A stretch of DNA of 57,235 nucleotides. Origin: Kiloniellaceae bacterium. Lineage in GTDB: Bacteria; Pseudomonadota; Alphaproteobacteria; Kiloniellales; J153. The stretch is taken from NCBI GenBank assembly GCA_021776095.1, contig JAJFGO010000095.1:1-57235 (forward strand). Reading direction: 5' to 3'. Position numbers and translations under genes: made by a program. Below the pieces are notes generated by a model. The model saw only the letters and a program-made list of their open reading frames with translations. It had not been told where the DNA came from and made no database searches. Below, piece after piece: positions 43,911 to 52,315 of this stretch. The number at the start of each line of letters is the position of its first letter. Within the stretch, counting starts at the first letter, position 1.

Positions 43911-45446
43911 ATGAGCGCAGAACGAAAACCGCCCGGGTCCGCCGACTACGGCAACCTCTACGAACTCCTCCAATCGCATTTTCCGGCCGAGCGGGCGCAC
44001 GCCTTTATCGAGTTGGAGGACGGGCGCCGTTATAGCTATGGCGATCTGGAGGATACCTCCGGCCGTTACGCCCGCCTACTCGGCGATCTGGGCGTCGTCA
44101 AGGGCGACCGGGTCGCGGTCCAGGTCGAGAAATCGCCGGAGGCGATTTTTCTTTACCTGGCCTGTCTGCGCGCCGGGGCGATCTACTTGCCGCTCAACCC
44201 AGCCTACACCAAAGCGGAAGTGGGATATTTCCTGGGCGACGCGGAACCGAAGGTCGTGGTCTGCCGCCCGGAAAGCAAGGGAGAGATCGGTGAGATCGCC
44301 GGCGATGCCCATGTCATGACCCTGGGCACCGATGGCGGCGGCTCCCTGCCCGAGAGAGCACATGACCTGACCCCAATCGAAGGCTGCGTCGCCGCCGAGG
44401 CCGACGACGTCGCCGCCTTCCTCTATACCAGCGGCACCACCGGGCGCTCCAAGGGCGCCATGCTCACCCACCGCAACCTGGGCTCGAACGCCCTGGCCTT
44501 GCACGAGGCCTGGGGCTTCGGCCCGGACGACGTGCTGCTGCATGCCCTGCCCCTGTTTCACACCCACGGGCTGTTCGTCGCCACCCACTGCGTGCTGCTG
44601 AACGGCACCGCCATGCTGTTCCTGCCCAAGTTCGACGCTGAGGCGGTGATCCGCCTGTTGCCGCGCGCGCGGGTGATGATGGGCGTACCGACCTTCTACA
44701 CCCGCCTGCTGGCGCATCCCGGTTTCGACGCCGAGGTTTGTCGCCACATGCGCTTGTTCATCTCCGGCTCCGCGCCGCTGTTGGAGGAAACCTTTCACGA
44801 ATTCAAGGCACGCACCGGGCATATCATCCTCGAGCGTTACGGCATGACCGAGACCGGCATGAACACCTCGAACCCGCTGAACGGTGAGCGTATCGCCGGC
44901 ACCGTCGGCTTTCCCTTGCCCGGGGTCGAGGTTCGGGTGTGCGACGACGCGGGGCGCCCGCTCGCCACCGACGAGATCGGCGTGCTCGAGGTGCGCGGGC
45001 CCAACGTCTTCACGGGCTATTGGCGCATGCCGGAAAAAACCGCGGCCGAGATCCGCCCCGACGGCTTCTTCATCACCGGCGACGTCAGCATGATCGACGC
45101 CCGAGGCTACGTCCACATCGTCGGCCGGGCCAAAGACCTGATCATCTGCGGCGGTTTCAACGTCTATCCGAAAGAGGTCGAGTTGTGCATCGACCGGATC
45201 GAGGGCGTGATTGAATCCGCCGTGGTCGGCGTGCCCCATCCCGATTTCGGTGAAGCGGTCGTCGCGGTCATAAAACGCACGCCGGAATGCCGCGACCTAA
45301 CCGCCGAGAGCGTGATCGCCGCCTGCAAGGCCGAACTCGCCAATTTCAAGGTGCCCAAGCAGGCCCACTTCGTGGACGAGCTGCCGCGCAACGCCATGGG
45401 CAAGGTGCAAAAGAACGAGCTGCGGGAACGCTACGCAAGCGACTGA
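43911..45446 (+). CDS. matB: Malonyl-CoA synthetase
   Basis: AMP-forming acyl-CoA synthetase, 511 aa, MatB type, activating malonate to malonyl-CoA. It has the P-loop YTSGTTGRSKGAMLTHRNL, the adenine segment LERYGMTETGMNTSNP typical of MatB, the aspartate in DGFFITGDVSMID, and the C-terminal PRNAMGKVQKNEL with the adenylation lysine. AGGAAAGAC precedes the ATG at 43911. Its product is the substrate of the malonyl-CoA decarboxylase encoded on the opposite strand 5 kb away. Confidence 0.93.
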   Translation: MSAERKPPGSADYGNLYELLQSHFPAERAHAFIELEDGRRYSYGDLEDTSGRYARLLGDLGVVKGDRVAVQVEKSPEAIFLYLACLRAGAIYLPLNPAYTKAEVGYFLGDAEPKVVVCRPESKGEIGEIAGDAHVMTLGTDGGGSLPERAHDLTPIEGCVAAEADDVAAFLYTSGTTGRSKGAMLTHRNLGSNALALHEAWGFGPDDVLLHALPLFHTHGLFVATHCVLLNGTAMLFLPKFDAEAVIRLLPRARVMMGVPTFYTRLLAHPGFDAEVCRHMRLFISGSAPLLEETFHEFKARTGHIILERYGMTETGMNTSNPLNGERIAGTVGFPLPGVEVRVCDDAGRPLATDEIGVLEVRGPNVFTGYWRMPEKTAAEIRPDGFFITGDVSMIDARGYVHIVGRAKDLIICGGFNVYPKEVELCIDRIEGVIESAVVGVPHPDFGEAVVAVIKRTPECRDLTAESVIAACKAELANFKVPKQAHFVDELPRNAMGKVQKNELRERYASD

Positions 45447-45584
45447 TCTGATGTATGCGGTTGTCGACGTTTTCGCCATAATCCAATGAAATGCAGTGCG
45501 ATATCCCGCCAAAGAGCCAATATCGGGCGCGCCTCCGAGAATACTCGTGATACCCTCTCGGATTACACCAAGATGGGGGTAAGG

Positions 45585-46022
45585 ATGATCGAGCTTACCA
45601 AGATCGATTTTCATAGCAAAATCGCGGCGCATCCCATGATTTTGATCTTTTTCTACAACAGCAGGTCGGCAGAAGACCTAAGCTCAACGTCAGTGCGTCG
45701 CGAACTCGAAACCGGATCGATGCCTTGGACATGGGCCGCATTGGACGTGGACTTAGCGCCTGAAATCGCCGAGATGTTCGGCGCCACCACCGGCCTGCCC
45801 GCACTGTTGATTATGCGCGAGCAAGTCGCGCTTCACTGCGAACCTCTGACGGCCAAGACTCTGGATCGGACCGAGAAAATCATCGACGGAGCGGCAAGGT
45901 TGGACATGTCGCGAGTTCGCCGGAACATTGAGCAGGAAAAGGCGGGCCGTGCGGCGCTCTTTGCCCGACGTGTGTGCCCAACGGCGCGGCGCACGCCGTA
46001 TCCGGCCACGCGCGACCAATAG
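45585..46022 (+). CDS. Thioredoxin-fold-like protein lacking the CxxC motif
   Basis: 145 aa starting MIELTKIDF. The order of elements looks like thioredoxin: ILIFFYNSRSAED where the CxxC would stand, WAALDVDLAPEIAEMFG, GLPALLIMREQVAL with the cis-proline, then helices. No cysteines replace the active site, so a redox reaction is unlikely and a binding or chaperone role is more plausible, as for HyaE/HupG-like proteins. The C-terminal ~40 residues are basic. Other ATGs exist upstream (45486, 45573). Assignment is by pattern only. Confidence 0.6.
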   Translation: MIELTKIDFHSKIAAHPMILIFFYNSRSAEDLSSTSVRRELETGSMPWTWAALDVDLAPEIAEMFGATTGLPALLIMREQVALHCEPLTAKTLDRTEKIIDGAARLDMSRVRRNIEQEKAGRAALFARRVCPTARRTPYPATRDQ

Positions 46023-46139
46023 GGTGGCCGCGCGGCCGGTGACCGGCATTCCGATGTGTCTTAGGTAGCCACCTTTCCGAAGAGCTTTCGGCCCATCTGC
46101 GACGATCGCGGCCTAGACGCCGGTTCCCAGATCCCCGGC

Positions 46140-46658
46140 CTAGTGCACCGCGCTCGACAGCATCTCCGCCGCCTCGCCAGCGCCCTGCGGTTGCGTCCAA
46201 TAGCGTGCGGGCAAGGACTGGCCACCGCTGTCCAGGGCCGCGCTTAGTTTGATCCCACTTTCCAAAAGGTCGCCAACCCCGTCGGGTACGACCAGCCATT
46301 CGGCCTGGCTGCGCGCCAAGGGCCAATCCTTGCGCTGGCAGGTGGCGAGAAAACTGAGGAGCGCGTTCTCGTCGACGCTGACGCAGGCGCAGCACGGACG
46401 ATGATGACGCAAGGGCCGGCGCACATGACCCAGGGCACGCACCAGGCCGATGAGGGCGGACATGGCCGTGCGGCCGCGCGCCGCGCCCAATTCGCGCGCC
46501 AGTTCGTTCCAGGCCAGGGACAGGCGGGATCCGGATTTGTCCGACAGGCCCACCAGCCAATGGCGGAACACGCTCAATATCAGGCGCTCCGAATCCGCCA
46601 GTTCAGCCATCTGGCTTGGCCAAGGGCAGTCCGCCGCCTGCCCCTCGACCTGCCTCAT
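46140..46658 (-). CDS. Conserved-looking hypothetical protein, possibly iron-regulated
   Basis: 172 aa with no membrane segments. I do not recognise the family. The middle has HHRPCCACVSVDENALLSFLATCQ, a small cysteine/histidine cluster. The ATG at 46658 is preceded by GGGAG with eight bases of spacing; a further ATG at 46682 lacks one. A near-perfect Fur-box-like palindrome lies about 60 bases upstream, so expression is probably repressed by iron. A role in iron handling or a low-iron response is inferred only from this. Confidence 0.65.
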   Translation of the reverse strand: MRQVEGQAADCPWPSQMAELADSERLILSVFRHWLVGLSDKSGSRLSLAWNELARELGAARGRTAMSALIGLVRALGHVRRPLRHHRPCCACVSVDENALLSFLATCQRKDWPLARSQAEWLVVPDGVGDLLESGIKLSAALDSGGQSLPARYWTQPQGAGEAAEMLSSAVH

Positions 46659-46717
46659 TGCTTTTGCTCCCATTCGTTCCATCCCCGTTGGCTTACGACT
46701 ACCGTGCTATTCGTAAC

Positions 46718-46736
46718 GCGAATGATAATCATTTGC
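46718..46736. promoter_or_regulatory. Fur-box-like operator
   Basis: The core AATGATAATCATT (46721-46733) is a perfect 13-base palindrome. The surrounding GC pairs extend the symmetry to 19 bases with one mismatch. It resembles the classic Fur box built from NAT-type repeats (GATAATGATAATCATTATC). It is 60 bases before the hypothetical gene to the left and 134 bases before the LysE gene to the right. Confidence 0.65.
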
Positions 46737-46869
46737 AGAGCGGCTTCGCAAGCCTGTTTTTCACAACCAGGCGCTGGCGGTGCCCAGGTCGCTTGACCTG
46801 GCGGGGTTGGGCTCGCTCTAGTGTGCCGGCTAGTTTTGGATTAGACCGCCCGCACCGGGGACCGCCCGC

Positions 46870-47499
46870 ATGCCCTCTTGGGAGCTCTTACTCGCTTTTT
46901 TGGCCGCCACGGCGGTCTTCGCCTATATGCCGGGGCCGGCGATGATCTATACCTCGGCCCAGACCCTGGCGCGCGGCCGGCGCGCCGGCTTCATGGCGGC
47001 CTTGGGTATTCACCTGGGCGGCTATGCCCACGTGGCGGCCGCGGCACTGGGCCTGGCCGCGGTTCTCAGCTACGTGCCGGAAGCCTATGCCGCCTTGAAG
47101 CTGGCGGGAGCGGCCTATCTGGTGTGGCTCGGTCTCAGCATCCTGCGGCGCAAGCTAGAGGTCGAAGACCTGCCGCAGGCCTTGTCCAGAACCGCGCGCC
47201 GGGCCTTTTTCGAAAGCGTGGCGGTCGAGGTTCTCAATCCCAAGACCGCGCTATTCTTCATCGCCTTCCTGCCGCAGTTCGTCGACCCGGGCGCCGGTTT
47301 GCCGGTGACCGCGCAGTTTATGATCCTGGGCACGATCGTCAACCTCACCTTCTCGTCGGCCGATCTGGTTTGCGTACTCCTGGCGTCGTCCATTCTCGCC
47401 CGGCTCCGGCGCGGCGGCGCAATGGGCCGCCTGGCCAAGATCGCGGGCGGGTCCTTGCTGGTGGGCTTGGGCGTACGGCTCGCCCTCTTGCGGGATTAA
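46870..47499 (+). CDS. LysE/RhtB-family amino acid exporter
   Basis: 209 aa with six hydrophobic segments. LysE family marks are FAYMPGPAMIYTSAQTLARGRRAGF at the N-terminus and FFESVAVEVLNPKTALFFIAFLPQFV in the centre. It exports an amino acid or derivative. It shares its final bases with the stop of the convergent cation diffusion facilitator gene. Confidence 0.9.
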   Translation: MPSWELLLAFLAATAVFAYMPGPAMIYTSAQTLARGRRAGFMAALGIHLGGYAHVAAAALGLAAVLSYVPEAYAALKLAGAAYLVWLGLSILRRKLEVEDLPQALSRTARRAFFESVAVEVLNPKTALFFIAFLPQFVDPGAGLPVTAQFMILGTIVNLTFSSADLVCVLLASSILARLRRGGAMGRLAKIAGGSLLVGLGVRLALLRD

Positions 47500-48440
47500 G
47501 CCTCGCCGGTCTTGTCGGCGGTGGTGCGATGTGCTCGCACGGACTGAGCCTCGATGAAGACCCGGGTGATTTGCGGGAAGTCGCCCTTGATCTGGGTCTC
47601 TAGTCCCGTAATCGCGGTCTCGACGTCGTCCGACGACAGGGCGGATTTAAAATCGACGCTCAGGTTCAGCAACACGTCTTGCGGCCCCATGTGCATGGTC
47701 AAGACTTCGTTGACCCGCGCCACGCCATCTTCCCGGCCGAGGATCCGCCGCACGCCGAGCAGGACGTCCGGCGCTGCCGCCTCGCCGATCAGAAGGGCCT
47801 TGGTCTCGTAGGCCAGAAAGGCGGCGATCAGGGCCAGGATGACGCCGATGGCGATCGAGGCGATGCCGTCCAACGCGGGCATGTCCAGGACTTCGGCCAA
47901 ATAGACGCCAACCAGGGCGATGATCAGCCCCAGCATGGCGGCGGTGTCTTCCATCAGCACCGTGAACAGCGCCGGGTCCTTGCTGCCGCGCAGGGCGTTG
48001 AAGTAACCGGCGCGCCCCTTGCGCCGGCGAAACTCGCGAAACGCCACGTATAAGGAGCCGCCCTCGAAGACGATGGCGATACCCAGCACGATGTAGTTGA
48101 TGTAGGCGTCGGTGATTGGCTGCGGGTCGTTCAGCTTGTGCACGCCTTCGTAGATCGATACCCCCGCACCGGTCGCGAAAATCATGATCGCCACCACGAA
48201 GGCCCAAAAATACAGCTCCCGCCCGTACCCGAAGGGATGGGTCATGTCGGCCGGTTTCTCGGCCCGCCTCATGCCATAGAGCAGTAGCACCTGATTGCCG
48301 GTATCGACCAGGGAATGAACCGCCTCGCTGAACATGGCCGAACTGCCGGTCAACGTGGCGGCGAAGAATTTGGTCACGGAGATCAGACCGTTGCCGACGA
48401 AGGCGGCGATCACGGCTGTCTTGGAACCCGTTGCGGCCAT
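47496..48440 (-). CDS. Cation diffusion facilitator (CDF) family transporter
   Basis: 314 aa metal/proton antiporter. The transmembrane metal site is visible in FSEAVHSLVDTGNQ (His/Asp pair) and TMEDTAAMLG-like VLMEDTAAMLGLIIALVGVY (Asp). THPFGYGRELYFWAF is also typical. A cytoplasmic C-terminal domain of about 85 residues (DVLLGVRRILGREDGVARVNEVL ...) follows. Zinc, iron, manganese or cobalt could be exported. The ATG at 48440 (MAATGSKTAV) is chosen; the longer frame runs over the divergent acylase promoter. The Fur-box-like site is not adjacent to it. Confidence 0.9.
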   Translation of the reverse strand: MAATGSKTAVIAAFVGNGLISVTKFFAATLTGSSAMFSEAVHSLVDTGNQVLLLYGMRRAEKPADMTHPFGYGRELYFWAFVVAIMIFATGAGVSIYEGVHKLNDPQPITDAYINYIVLGIAIVFEGGSLYVAFREFRRRKGRAGYFNALRGSKDPALFTVLMEDTAAMLGLIIALVGVYLAEVLDMPALDGIASIAIGVILALIAAFLAYETKALLIGEAAAPDVLLGVRRILGREDGVARVNEVLTMHMGPQDVLLNLSVDFKSALSSDDVETAITGLETQIKGDFPQITRVFIEAQSVRAHRTTADKTGEA

Positions 48441-48598
48441 GGCGGACGTTTGCCTCTCGGTTTCGCTTGCAGCCAGGCGCGGAGTTTCGCTTGGCGCTCG
48501 GCCTCGGCGTGGCCTATCTATGGCGTGAAACGACCTGTCCTCATAACGCGCGGAACTGAAAATCGCAAAGGCCCCGAAAACCCGAAACCCGAAAAGCC

Positions 48599-51004
48599 AT
48601 GAGCCGTAGACGATCCGCCATATCCCGCGTTCTGACCTGGACCACGCGCGGTCTCGCGGTCTTGGTCGTGCTGGCGGTCCTGGCCGTCGGCGGCGGCATC
48701 CTCTGGCTGCGCGGCTCCCTGCCGGACCTAGAGGGCGAGGCGCGCCTGGCCGGACTGGGCGCCGCGGTCGACGTCTTGCGCGACCCAGACGGGATCGTGA
48801 CCCTGCGCGCCCAGGACGAGCGCGACGCCGCCATGGCACTGGGCTATGTCCATGCGCAGGATCGCCTCTGGCAGATGGATTTCACCCGTCGCGGCGGTGC
48901 CGGCCGCATCTCCGAGGTGATCGGCGCGCGCGCCCTGCCCTTCGACCGCCTCATGCGCACCCTGGGCCTGTACCGGGCCGCGGAGGCCAATTACGCGGCC
49001 CTGCCAGCCGAGATTCGCGATTTGCTGATGGCCTATGCGGCCGGGGTCAATGCCTTCCTGACGCAACGCAGCGGCCCCTTGCCTCTGGAATTCCAGATCC
49101 TGCGCTACCAGCCGGAACCCTGGCGTCCGGCGGACAGCCTGGTATGGGGCCGGCTCATGGCCGTGCAACTCTCGGGCAATTGGCGCGACGAGGTTTTGCG
49201 CGCCCGGCTCGCCAAACGCCTGAGCCCGGAGCAAATCGACTTTCTTTGGCCGGCCTACCCCAAGGATGCGCCTACGACCTTGACGGACCTGGCGGCCGCG
49301 ACCCGTGACCTGCCCCTGGCGCGCTTCGCCAATATCCTGCCCTGGGAACTGGCGCCCAAGGCGGCCTCGAATGCCTGGGTCCTGTCCGGTGCACACAGCG
49401 CGAGCGGCGCGCCGCTGCTGGCCAACGATGCCCACTTGGCCCTGAGCGCGCCCGGGCAATGGGTCCTGACGCGGATCGAAACGCCGGAGCGGACCTTGAC
49501 CGGCGCCACCGCGCCGGGTCTGCCGTTTCTTGTCCTGGGCCAGAACGGGCATGTCGCCTGGGGCTTCACGACCACGCGCAGCGACACCCAGGACCTGTTC
49601 ATCGAGCGCTTGGTGGACGGCGATCCGACCCGCTACGAAACGCCGGACGGCCCGCGCGCCTTCGAAACCCGCGCGGAGATCATCACCGTGCGCGACCGGG
49701 CGCCGGAGACCTGGCAAGTGCGCGAGACCCGGCATGGCCCGGTGTTGTCCGACGCCATCGCCGAGCGCCTGGACCATTTGCCCCAGTCCGGCACAATTCT
49801 GGCCCTGGCCTGGCCGGGCCTGCGCGGCGACGACCGGACCGCGGTGGCGCTGCACCGCATGAACAATGCGCGGGACGTAGTGGAATTCCGGGATGCCCTG
49901 CGCGACTTTCACAGCCCGCAGCAAAACGTCGTCTTCGCCGACCGGGACGGCCGTATCGGTTTCACCGCCCCGGCGCGGGTGCCCCTGCGCAAAAAGGGCG
50001 ACGGCCGGCATCCGGTGCCGGGCTGGAGCGGTGACTATGATTGGCACGGCGAGATCCCCTTCGAGGACTTGCCCTGGACCTTGGATCCGCCGGCCGGCGC
50101 GGTCATTACCGCCAACAACAAAGTCGTGCCGGAGGGGTACCGCTATCTCTTGGCCGCCGATTGGCAGGCGCCCTATCGGGCCCAGAGGATCGATACTCTT
50201 GTCAGGGACCGCGAGGGAAAGAAAAGCACGCTGGCCGACATGGCCGCGATCCAATTGGATGTGACGTCTGCGGCCGCACAGGAACTGCTGCCGCGGCTCC
50301 TCGCAACCGATCCGACGAACCCGCGCGCCGAGGCGGCCCTGTCGATCCTGCGGTCCTGGGACGGTGCTATGACCCGCGATGCCGCAGCGCCCTTGATCTT
50401 TCACGCCTGGGCCGGGGCCCTGACCGAAGCCCTCTTGGCCGACGAACTGGGCAACGCCTTCGAGGCGTTCCAGCGGCCCAAGGTCGCGATCCTGACCGCC
50501 GTGCTGCGCGACGCCCCGGCCTGGTGCGACGACGTGACCAGCCCCGCAGTCGAGGACTGCGCCGCGCAACTCTCGGCCGCGCTCGACAGCGCCCTCGATG
50601 GCTTAGATAAACGTTTCGGCAAGCCCTTGCCCGAGTTGCGCTGGGGCGAGGCCCACGTCGCCCGATTTGCCCATCCAATCTTGCGGCACGTGCCCCTGGC
50701 CGAGGCGCTCTTCGGCTTTGCCCAAGAGACCGCCGGCAGCGGCAACACCCCGAACCAAGGCGGATTCACCTACGACGCCGACCCTGCGCGCCGCTACACC
50801 AATGTCCACGGCCCCGGCTATCGCGCGATCTACGACTTGGGCAATCCCGACAATTCGCAATTCATGATCGCGACCGGGCAATCGGGCAATCCGCTCTCGC
50901 CGTGGTATGGTAATCTTGCTGAACGTTGGCGCGACGGCCATTACCTAAAACTGGTCGGCGACGGGACAGTGGCGCCGAGTCACTTGCGGCTGACTCCGCG
51001 TTAA
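48599..51004 (+). CDS. Penicillin acylase family protein
   Basis: 801 aa, full length for the family. An N-terminal signal anchor (VLTWTTRGLAVLVVLAVLAV) leads into the alpha subunit region (LGYVHAQDRLWQMDFTRRGGAGR), a spacer peptide, and the beta subunit beginning at the nucleophile Ser257 in KAASNAWVLSG. Further conserved parts are LANDAHLAL, NGHVAWGFTTTRSDTQDLF, TANNKVVP and the C-terminal GPGYRAIYDLG. It matures by self-cleavage in the periplasm and hydrolyses an amide such as an acyl-homoserine lactone or N-acyl amino acid. The exact substrate is unknown. It is followed at 19 bases by threonine ammonia-lyase. Confidence 0.9.
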   Translation: MSRRRSAISRVLTWTTRGLAVLVVLAVLAVGGGILWLRGSLPDLEGEARLAGLGAAVDVLRDPDGIVTLRAQDERDAAMALGYVHAQDRLWQMDFTRRGGAGRISEVIGARALPFDRLMRTLGLYRAAEANYAALPAEIRDLLMAYAAGVNAFLTQRSGPLPLEFQILRYQPEPWRPADSLVWGRLMAVQLSGNWRDEVLRARLAKRLSPEQIDFLWPAYPKDAPTTLTDLAAATRDLPLARFANILPWELAPKAASNAWVLSGAHSASGAPLLANDAHLALSAPGQWVLTRIETPERTLTGATAPGLPFLVLGQNGHVAWGFTTTRSDTQDLFIERLVDGDPTRYETPDGPRAFETRAEIITVRDRAPETWQVRETRHGPVLSDAIAERLDHLPQSGTILALAWPGLRGDDRTAVALHRMNNARDVVEFRDALRDFHSPQQNVVFADRDGRIGFTAPARVPLRKKGDGRHPVPGWSGDYDWHGEIPFEDLPWTLDPPAGAVITANNKVVPEGYRYLLAADWQAPYRAQRIDTLVRDREGKKSTLADMAAIQLDVTSAAAQELLPRLLATDPTNPRAEAALSILRSWDGAMTRDAAAPLIFHAWAGALTEALLADELGNAFEAFQRPKVAILTAVLRDAPAWCDDVTSPAVEDCAAQLSAALDSALDGLDKRFGKPLPELRWGEAHVARFAHPILRHVPLAEALFGFAQETAGSGNTPNQGGFTYDADPARRYTNVHGPGYRAIYDLGNPDNSQFMIATGQSGNPLSPWYGNLAERWRDGHYLKLVGDGTVAPSHLRLTPR

Positions 51005-51022
51005 CCGAGGGAGGCTCCCATC

Positions 51023-52276
51023 ATGACGGTCACGGCAGACGATATTCGCGGCGCCGCCGCGCAAATCGCCGGCGAGGTTGTGCGCACCCCCCTGGTGTCG
51101 GCCAAGCGCCTGGGTGAGATCCTGGGCTGCGAGCTCTATCTGAAACTCGAAAACCAGCAATACACCGGCTCGTTTAAGGACCGCGGCGCGCTGCTCAAGC
51201 TCAAGAGCCTGACCGCCGAGCAGGCCAAGAATGGGGTGATCGCCATGTCCGCCGGCAATCATGCCCAGGGCGTCGCCTATCACGCCAGGCGCCTCGGCAT
51301 TCCGGCAACCATCGTGATGCCGGAGTTCGCGCCGGTCACCAAAGTCGAGCGCACCAAGAACCTGGGCGCCCGTGTGCTGCAGACCGGCGATACCCTGGAC
51401 GCCTCCGCCGTTTCCGCGCGTGAAATCGGGGCCAAGGAAAACCTGACCTTCGTGCATCCCTACGACGACCCCTTGATCGTCGCTGGACAAGGCACCATCG
51501 GTTTCGAAATGCTGGAGGATCAGCCGGAGCTAGACACCATCGTGGTTCCGATCGGCGGTGGCGGCATTATTTCCGGCATCGCGACCGCCGCAAAGTCGAT
51601 CAAGCCGGACCTGCGCATGATTGGTGTCGAAGCCGAACTGTTTCCCTCCATGTACCAGACGATCCGCGGCCTGCCCACGGCGAGCGGCGGCAACACCTTG
51701 GCCGATGGCATCGCAGTCAAGAATCCCGGCGTGCTGACCCGCGAGATCATCGAACGCCTGGTCGAAAATATCGTCCTGGTCGACGAAACCCTCATCGAGA
51801 CTGCTGTTCACACCTTGGTCGAGGAGCAAAAGATCGTCGCCGAGGGCGCCGGGGCGGCCGGCATCGCCGCGATTTTGAAAGAGCCCGCCCGCTTCGCCGG
51901 GCGCAAGGTGGGTGTGGTCATCTGCGGCGGCAACATCGATGTGCGCCTCTTGTCCTGGGTCTTGGCACGCGGCCTGGTACGCGACGGCCGCATGGTGCGC
52001 CTACGCATCGGCATCGTCGACCGGCCCGGCGTGCTGGCCCAGGTCGCGCAACTGATCGGCGAGACCGGCGGCAACATCATCGAGGTCTATCACCAGCGCC
52101 TTTTTTTCGACGTCCCGGCCAAACAAGCCGATGTGGACGCCGTGGTCGAAACCCGCAACGCCGCCCATGTCGAGGAAATCATCGCCGCCCTCAAGGCCCA
52201 AGGTTTCCCCACGCGTGTGCTCTCCTCACGCTCCGACGAGGGCAGGCCACCCAGCGCCAACCTAATGACGAAATGA
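51023..52276 (+). CDS. Threonine ammonia-lyase (catabolic type with ACT-like domain)
   Basis: PLP enzyme, 417 aa, converting threonine to 2-oxobutyrate and ammonia. The PLP lysine is Lys52 in YTGSFKDRGALLK. Also present are AMSAGNHAQGVAYHA, the phosphate loop GGGGIISGIATA, and VVICGGNID. A C-terminal ACT-like regulatory domain starts near residue 330 (RLRIGIVDRPGVLAQVAQLIG). The length fits TdcB/IlvA short forms with one ACT domain. The strong ribosome binding site GGAGG is eight bases upstream. It probably supplies isoleucine synthesis or threonine catabolism. Confidence 0.93.
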   Translation: MTVTADDIRGAAAQIAGEVVRTPLVSAKRLGEILGCELYLKLENQQYTGSFKDRGALLKLKSLTAEQAKNGVIAMSAGNHAQGVAYHARRLGIPATIVMPEFAPVTKVERTKNLGARVLQTGDTLDASAVSAREIGAKENLTFVHPYDDPLIVAGQGTIGFEMLEDQPELDTIVVPIGGGGIISGIATAAKSIKPDLRMIGVEAELFPSMYQTIRGLPTASGGNTLADGIAVKNPGVLTREIIERLVENIVLVDETLIETAVHTLVEEQKIVAEGAGAAGIAAILKEPARFAGRKVGVVICGGNIDVRLLSWVLARGLVRDGRMVRLRIGIVDRPGVLAQVAQLIGETGGNIIEVYHQRLFFDVPAKQADVDAVVETRNAAHVEEIIAALKAQGFPTRVLSSRSDEGRPPSANLMTK

Positions 52277-52315
52277 CCCGCCGTGCCGCGCCTTGACCGT
52301 CGCCGTCCCGCAGTC

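Noticed and set aside
44076-45239. 387-codon minus-strand frame opposite matB
   Set aside because: Antisense shadow of a clear AMP-forming synthetase.
48728-50569. 613-codon minus-strand frame opposite the penicillin acylase gene
   Set aside because: It is the mirror of a clear acylase family gene and shows no domain; high GC creates long antisense frames.
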